From positions 62,001 through 126,000 of the forward strand of contig NZ_JARUXE010000002.1 of NCBI RefSeq assembly GCF_030433895.1: a stretch of DNA of 64,000 nt, read 5' to 3'. The stretch comes from Arthrobacter sp. PsM3 (GTDB taxonomy: Bacteria; Actinomycetota; Actinomycetes; Actinomycetales; Micrococcaceae). The notes under the pieces were generated by a model that made no database searches, was not told where the DNA came from, and worked only from the letters and a program-made list of their open reading frames with translations. The position numbers and the translations under genes were made by a program. Positions 59,894 to 64,000 of the stretch are shown here, one piece after another (the first letter of the stretch is position 1; each line of letters opens with the position of its first letter).

Positions 59894-61972
59894 TCAGGTC
59901 CAGCCGGTGGCCGCCAGCAGGCGCTGCTCGAACATGGGGATCATGCTTTGGACGTACGTCTTGGTCAGATGGTTGTCGTCTTTGTAGACGTACACGTTCC
60001 CGACGACGGCCGGGCAGATCGCGTCGGCGCAGATGAAGTCGCTCAGGTCCATCAGGTGCAGCCCCGGCACCCTCCCCCGGTAGGCGTCCAGAGGTGAGGA
60101 GTCGGCCAGGGATTCCTGCAGCGGCACCCTGCACTTCGGGGCCTCGGGCCCGTTCTTCTGGACGCATTCGGGCATGCTCATGTTGAAGCGCGGGTTGTCG
60201 CGGATGCCGACCACTTCCATGCCGGCGCCGGTGAAGGCCTGGATGCCTTCAAGGTAGTCCGGCACCTCGGTTTCGAAAGGTGCATCCTTGTGGGTCAGTG
60301 AGGCGACGGTGAAGACGGCGTCGGGCCTGCGGTCCAGGACGTACTTGGCGCTGGCCTGGTTGAAGGCGTTGCATTCGGCGTCCCGTTCCGGGGATTCTCC
60401 GCCGAAGCGGCAGTTGCCCTTGAGGAGGGCGACGACCTCCCAGCCGTGGCTTCGGGCGACCGGGCCGAGCGCCGCCATGTACTGCTGGGCGTGGGAGTCG
60501 CCGAGCACAACGATGCGTTTGGTGACGGTGTCCGGGCGGCTGTTCTGCAGGCATCCGGCCAGCAGCGGGTCGCCGGGGACGTTGTCTTCCGTGCAGAGCC
60601 CGTCGATGTCAGCCCACTCGTTCTTCATCGCGGCCGGAGCCGGGATGATCTTGGCATCCGGCGTGGGCTTGCCCGCATTCTCGGGCGACAGGGCGGCGGC
60701 TCCGGGGGTCAATTCCTTCGGCTGCGCCGCGGCAGCCGCCTCGTCTGCCAGGATCCGGCTCTGCCACACGGACACCGGCCCGGCCAGCAGCGCGCCGCAT
60801 GCTGCGATCACGACGGCGGTGCGCCAGACCCGGCGCTGCGGCCAGTGCCACTCGCGCAGCGGTTTCTCCACGAACAGGGTGGTCAGCACGGCCAGCACGA
60901 TTGAGGCGGCCACGATCGCCAGGCCCTGGACCAGGTTCGGCGCGGGGATGCCCATCCCGGCGAGGCCCAGCACCAGCAGCGGCCAGTGCCAGAGGTACAG
61001 GGCGTAGGAGTTGTCCCCGAGGGCCACCAGCGGCTTCCAGGTCAGAAGGCGGTCAACCCCGAAGCGGCTGCCGCTCTGTCCGGCCACGATGATGGCGGCT
61101 GCCGCCAGCGTCGGCCACAGCGCGATGAAGCCGGGGAAGGAGCGGTCCACGGTGAGCAGGAGGCCGCAGGAGAGCACTGCGGCGAGGCCGGTCCAGCCGA
61201 GGACAACCCGCAGCGTTTTGCCGGGCTTGAGGTGCGGCAGCGCCAGGGCCAGCAGCGAGCCGAGTGCGAATTCCCAGAGCCGGGTGCGGGTGTCGAAGTA
61301 GGCGAAGGACTGGTTGGTGGCCGTCTGCCCGATGGAAAACACCAGGGACGCCACGAAGATCGCGCCGAAGGCCGCGGCCAGCAGGGCGGCATAGCTGACC
61401 CGGGCACCCAAGCCGGTCCTGCGCAGGAACCGCCACAGCAGGGCAGCGGCGGCAAAGACCAGCGGCCACAGCAGGAAGACCTGGCCCTGGATGGACAGTG
61501 ACCAGAAGTGCTGCAGCGGGCTGGCCCCGGAGTGGTCCTGCGCGTAGTAGTCGACGGCGGTGTCCGCCAGGAGCCAGTTCTGCCGGTACCACAGGGACGC
61601 CCAGGCCTGCTCCAGCACGTCCGGCCAGCGGTTTTCGGGCAGGATCACCCGGGTGCCGGCCAGGACACCGAGGATCACCACGACGACGGCGGGAAGCAGC
61701 CGCTTGAGCAGGTGGAGCCAGTGGCCCAGGAGCCGCAGGGGTTTGCCGCCCTCGACCTTGCGGGCGAAGCTGAGGGTCATCAGGAACGCCGAGATCAGCA
61801 GGAAGATGTCAACCCCGCCGGACACACGCCCGAGCCACACGTGGTAAGTGACCACCATCAGGACCGCGAGCGCCCGGAGGCCCTGGACTTCGGGACGGTA
61901 GCCCGGTTCTGGGCGCGATTGAGCATCCGCCGCCGCAGTCTGCGGGGTGGCCATGGTTCGCTCGTTCGACAC
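59894..61972 (-). CDS. Membrane acyltransferase with SGNH domain (OafA/YrhL-like)
   Basis: This 692-residue protein has about ten N-terminal membrane helices of the acyltransferase-3 family, including the catalytic-region start GYRPEVQGLRALAVLMVVTY and H at VVTYHVWLG. A C-terminal extracytoplasmic SGNH hydrolase-like domain has block I VVLGDSHAQQYM and block V DDNHLTKTYVQ. Such proteins O-acetylate peptidoglycan or surface polysaccharides. GTG at 61972 has GGAGGG six bases upstream. It may modify the cell wall; the acceptor is unknown. Confidence 0.88.
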   Translation of the reverse strand: MSNERTMATPQTAAADAQSRPEPGYRPEVQGLRALAVLMVVTYHVWLGRVSGGVDIFLLISAFLMTLSFARKVEGGKPLRLLGHWLHLLKRLLPAVVVVILGVLAGTRVILPENRWPDVLEQAWASLWYRQNWLLADTAVDYYAQDHSGASPLQHFWSLSIQGQVFLLWPLVFAAAALLWRFLRRTGLGARVSYAALLAAAFGAIFVASLVFSIGQTATNQSFAYFDTRTRLWEFALGSLLALALPHLKPGKTLRVVLGWTGLAAVLSCGLLLTVDRSFPGFIALWPTLAAAAIIVAGQSGSRFGVDRLLTWKPLVALGDNSYALYLWHWPLLVLGLAGMGIPAPNLVQGLAIVAASIVLAVLTTLFVEKPLREWHWPQRRVWRTAVVIAACGALLAGPVSVWQSRILADEAAAAAQPKELTPGAAALSPENAGKPTPDAKIIPAPAAMKNEWADIDGLCTEDNVPGDPLLAGCLQNSRPDTVTKRIVVLGDSHAQQYMAALGPVARSHGWEVVALLKGNCRFGGESPERDAECNAFNQASAKYVLDRRPDAVFTVASLTHKDAPFETEVPDYLEGIQAFTGAGMEVVGIRDNPRFNMSMPECVQKNGPEAPKCRVPLQESLADSSPLDAYRGRVPGLHLMDLSDFICADAICPAVVGNVYVYKDDNHLTKTYVQSMIPMFEQRLLAATGWT

Positions 61973-62118
61973 TCGTGACCCTCCAGGCCGGTTTCCAAAG
62001 CCTCAATGTTACCGAGCCGTATTTTTTCTGGCCAATCGCAGAGGCGCGGGAGCCGTCCCGCCGGCGGCTATCTGCGGCCCCGGAGGCTACCCTGTAACGA
62101 GCCAGAGGAGGCCGCATC

Positions 62119-63090
62119 GTGATCGCACAGCTGCGCATTTGTGTCCCGGAAAAGTTGTCCGACGCCGTCATGGACTGCTGCACCGGCGAGCTTGGCGTCG
62201 CGGAAGTTTCGCGGCAGCGCGGCGCGTCCGTCCTTCCGCCCGGGGACATCATCGATGTCCTGCTGGCACGGGAATCGGTGGAGCGGCTCGTGGAGAAGCT
62301 CCAGGCCCTGAAGGTCCAGGAACAGGGCTCGGTCTCGGTCAGCATGCCGGAGTTGGTGCTCTCCGACCGGGCCGACAAGGCCACCGCCGACGCCCCCGGC
62401 GAGGGCGCGGATGCCGTGATCTGGGACGAGGTGTCCCGGCAGACGGGCGAGGACTCCCGCCTCACCTGGAGCTATCTGGCGTTCCTGATTCTGGCGACCC
62501 AGCTGGCGGCCATCGGGATTGTCACGGATTCCACCATCGCCATTGTCGGGGCCATGGCGGTGGGGCCGGAATTCGGCCCGCTGGCGGCCCTGGCCGTGGC
62601 CCTGGTGCGGCGGCAGTGGCCGCTGGGGCGCAGTGCTGCCCTGGCGCTCGGCATCGGCTTCCCCGTGGCCATGCTGGCGGCAGCGCTCACAGCGTGGCTG
62701 TCCGTGCCGCTTGGCCTCTTTCCCCCGGATGTGCTCGAGCGCGGCTCCGCCGTCGAGTTCATCTATCACCCGGGGCCTTATTCGCTGATCGTTGCCGTGC
62801 TGGCCGGGACTGCCGGGATGCTGTCCGTGATCAGCCGGCGCTCCGCGGCCCTGGTCGGGGTCTTCATCTCCGTGACGACGGTGCCGGCCGCGGGCTTCGT
62901 CGCTGTGGCGCTGGTCCTGGGCGAATACCAGAAGGCGGCCGGCTCGGCCCTTCAGCTGGGGCTGAACCTCGTGGGAATCGTGGTGGCCGGAGTTGCTGTG
63001 CTGATTTTCTACCGGCTCGTCACCAAGCGCCTTCCGCAGGGCGAAGACCTGCGGCTGCGGCGCAAGGCCCTGGGCTCCCCCGAGAGCTGA
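62119..63090 (+). CDS. DUF389 membrane protein
   Basis: This 323-residue protein of the TIGR00341/DUF389 family has a polar ~110-residue N-terminal part (a ferredoxin-like regulatory fold) and then about six membrane helices, with the conserved STIAIVGAMAVGPEFGPLAA. The function is not known. GTG at 62119 has GAGGAGG upstream. It is divergent from the acyltransferase gene and convergent with groL. Confidence 0.87.
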   Translation: MIAQLRICVPEKLSDAVMDCCTGELGVAEVSRQRGASVLPPGDIIDVLLARESVERLVEKLQALKVQEQGSVSVSMPELVLSDRADKATADAPGEGADAVIWDEVSRQTGEDSRLTWSYLAFLILATQLAAIGIVTDSTIAIVGAMAVGPEFGPLAALAVALVRRQWPLGRSAALALGIGFPVAMLAAALTAWLSVPLGLFPPDVLERGSAVEFIYHPGPYSLIVAVLAGTAGMLSVISRRSAALVGVFISVTTVPAAGFVAVALVLGEYQKAAGSALQLGLNLVGIVVAGVAVLIFYRLVTKRLPQGEDLRLRRKALGSPES

Positions 63091-63116
63091 TCCGCGCCGG
63101 CGGGGCCACACACAAA

Positions 63117-63152
63117 GAAAGACCGGACCAGCTGGTGCTGGTCCGGTCTTTC
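63117..63152. terminator. Bidirectional terminator between DUF389 and groL
   Basis: A perfect 16-bp stem (63117-63132 with 63137-63152) has a four-base loop TGGT. The base of the stem is A/T-rich on both strands, serving both the minus-strand groL gene and the plus-strand DUF389 gene. Confidence 0.88.
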
Positions 63153-63174
63153 GTCAAGCTGGTCCGGGTGGACC

Positions 63175-64000
63175 TTAGTGCTGGTGGCCCGCGTGCTGGT
63201 CATCGTCGGCAGGCTTCTCGACCACGAGGGTTTCCGTGGTGAGCACCAGTGCCGCGATGGAAGCCGCGTTGCGGAGGGCCGCACGCGTCACCTTCACGGG
63301 GTCGATGACGCCGGCAGCGATCAGGTCTTCGTATTCGCCGGTCTTGGCGTTGAAGCCCTGGTTGTTGGCGGATTCGGCCACCTTGGCGACGACGACGTAG
63401 CCGTCGAAGCCGGCGTTCTGGGCGATCCAGCGCAGCGGCTGGGTCAGTGCCCGGCGGACGATGCCGACAGCAGCAGCCGCGTCACCTTCGAGGGCCTGGA
63501 CGGCAGGGTCCTCGTCGAGCGCCTTGAGGGCGTGGATGAGGGCGGCGCCACCGCCGGCGACGATGCCTTCTTCCAGAGCCGCGCGGGTCGAGGACACTGC
63601 GTCCTCGATGCGGTGCTTCTTTTCCTTCAGCTCAACCTCGGTGGCAGCGCCGACCTTGATTACGCCGATGCCGCCGGCCAGCTTGGCCAGGCGTTCCTGC
63701 AGCTTTTCCTTGTCCCAGTCGGAGTCGGTGCGGGTGAGCTCGGCGCGCAGCTGGGAAACCCGGGCTGCGACGTCCTCTGCCGAACCGGCGCCGTCCACGA
63801 TCGTGGTGTTGTCCTTGGTGACGGTGATGCGCCGTGCGGTGCCCAGCACCTCAAGGCCGACCGTGTCCAGGCTGAGGCCCAGTTCCGGCGAGACAACCTG
63901 TGCGCCCGTGAGGGTGGCGATGTCCTGCAGCATGGCCTTGCGGCGGTCTCCGAAGCCCGGGGCCTTGACGGCAACGACGTTCAGGGTGCCGCGGATGCGG
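63175..64000 (-). CDS. groL: Chaperonin GroEL, 3' part, His-rich tail
   Basis: These ~275 C-terminal codons (the start lies beyond the window) encode the equatorial and apical parts of the 60-kDa chaperonin. Recognisable are [20 protein letters not shown], the [15 protein letters not shown] segment and the loop [20 protein letters not shown]. The C-terminus ends [11 protein letters not shown] rather than the Gly-Met repeat, like the GroEL1-type tails of actinobacteria. The promoter, where a CIRCE element may occur, is outside the window. Confidence 0.93.
   Translation of the reverse strand, partial: RIRGTLNVVAVKAPGFGDRRKAMLQDIATLTGAQVVSPELGLSLDTVGLEVLGTARRITVTKDNTTIVDGAGSAEDVAARVSQLRAELTRTDSDWDKEKLQERLAKLAGGIGVIKVGAATEVELKEKKHRIEDAVSSTRAALEEGIVAGGGAALIHALKALDEDPAVQALEGDAAAAVGIVRRALTQPLRWIAQNAGFDGYVVVAKVAESANNQGFNAKTGEYEDLIAAGVIDPVKVTRAALRNAASIAALVLTTETLVVEKPADDDQHAGHQH

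Overview
The window is one continuous stretch of a very GC-rich chromosome. GTG starts are frequent, and the gene content is actinobacterial: PPK2, SepX/GlpR-like divisome protein, three-gene IMPDH-family purine set, DUF4011 helicase, WXG100-like protein. Gene order and protein sequence suggest a soil Micrococcaceae bacterium close to Arthrobacter/Pseudarthrobacter. That assignment is inferred from family recognition, not from a search.

Layout. 0-3.3 kb: the end of exonuclease VII (xseA-xseB), a PPK2 kinase and an AlaA-type aminotransferase. 3.4-7.0 kb: a four-gene quaternary-amine (glycine betaine/choline) ABC importer operon with a visible promoter and terminator. 7.1-9.3 kb: rsgA, whose C-terminus runs through a large palindromic repeat, a possible 26-codon leader ORF, and a NUDIX hydrolase. 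9.4-18.8 kb: an N-acetylglucosamine-kinase-like protein, a nitronate monooxygenase and three divergent regulator pairs (LysR/MFS, Lrp/PLP sulfur-amino-acid lyase, Lrp/MFS), then CorA. 18.9-28.4 kb: two AarF/UbiB kinases (one behind a PadR regulator), an ABC-F ATPase, a methyltransferase, a YqeY protein, small membrane proteins and a lipoprotein.

28.45-36.34 kb is a genomic island. It lies between an intact tRNA-Ala(CGC) gene and a displaced copy of that tRNA's 3' half, inside a ~104-bp imperfect direct repeat with a 37-bp identical core. It carries an excisionase-like protein, an integrase N-terminal remnant, secreted phosphoesterase and phosphodiester-glycosidase genes, a DUF6454-like secreted protein, a decayed PspA remnant, and hypothetical or frameshifted genes.

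36.4-42.1 kb holds a conserved actinobacterial block: SepX/GlpR-like, RimJ-like acetyltransferase, galU, 5-FTHF cyclo-ligase and an FmdB/Ruc-type zinc-ribbon protein preceded by a near-perfect CIRCE (HrcA) operator. 42.2-46.4 kb is a 1398-codon DUF4011-helicase-nuclease protein whose Walker A lysine is glutamine. 46.6-53.5 kb: guaA, DUF3817, SURF1, an orphan EIIA, glpD and guaB3. 53.6-56.3 kb is a small plus-strand accessory cassette headed by a WXG100-like protein. 56.3-64 kb: an ABC exporter, guaB, an acyltransferase-SGNH membrane protein, a DUF389 protein and the 3' part of a His-tailed groL.

Functional links. guaA, guaB and guaB3 concern guanine nucleotide synthesis. The CIRCE-controlled FmdB/Ruc protein and GroEL concern proteostasis. 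The island's secreted phosphoesterases may scavenge phosphate. Several intergenic regions hold unrelated long palindromes or short direct repeats typical of mobile intergenic elements.
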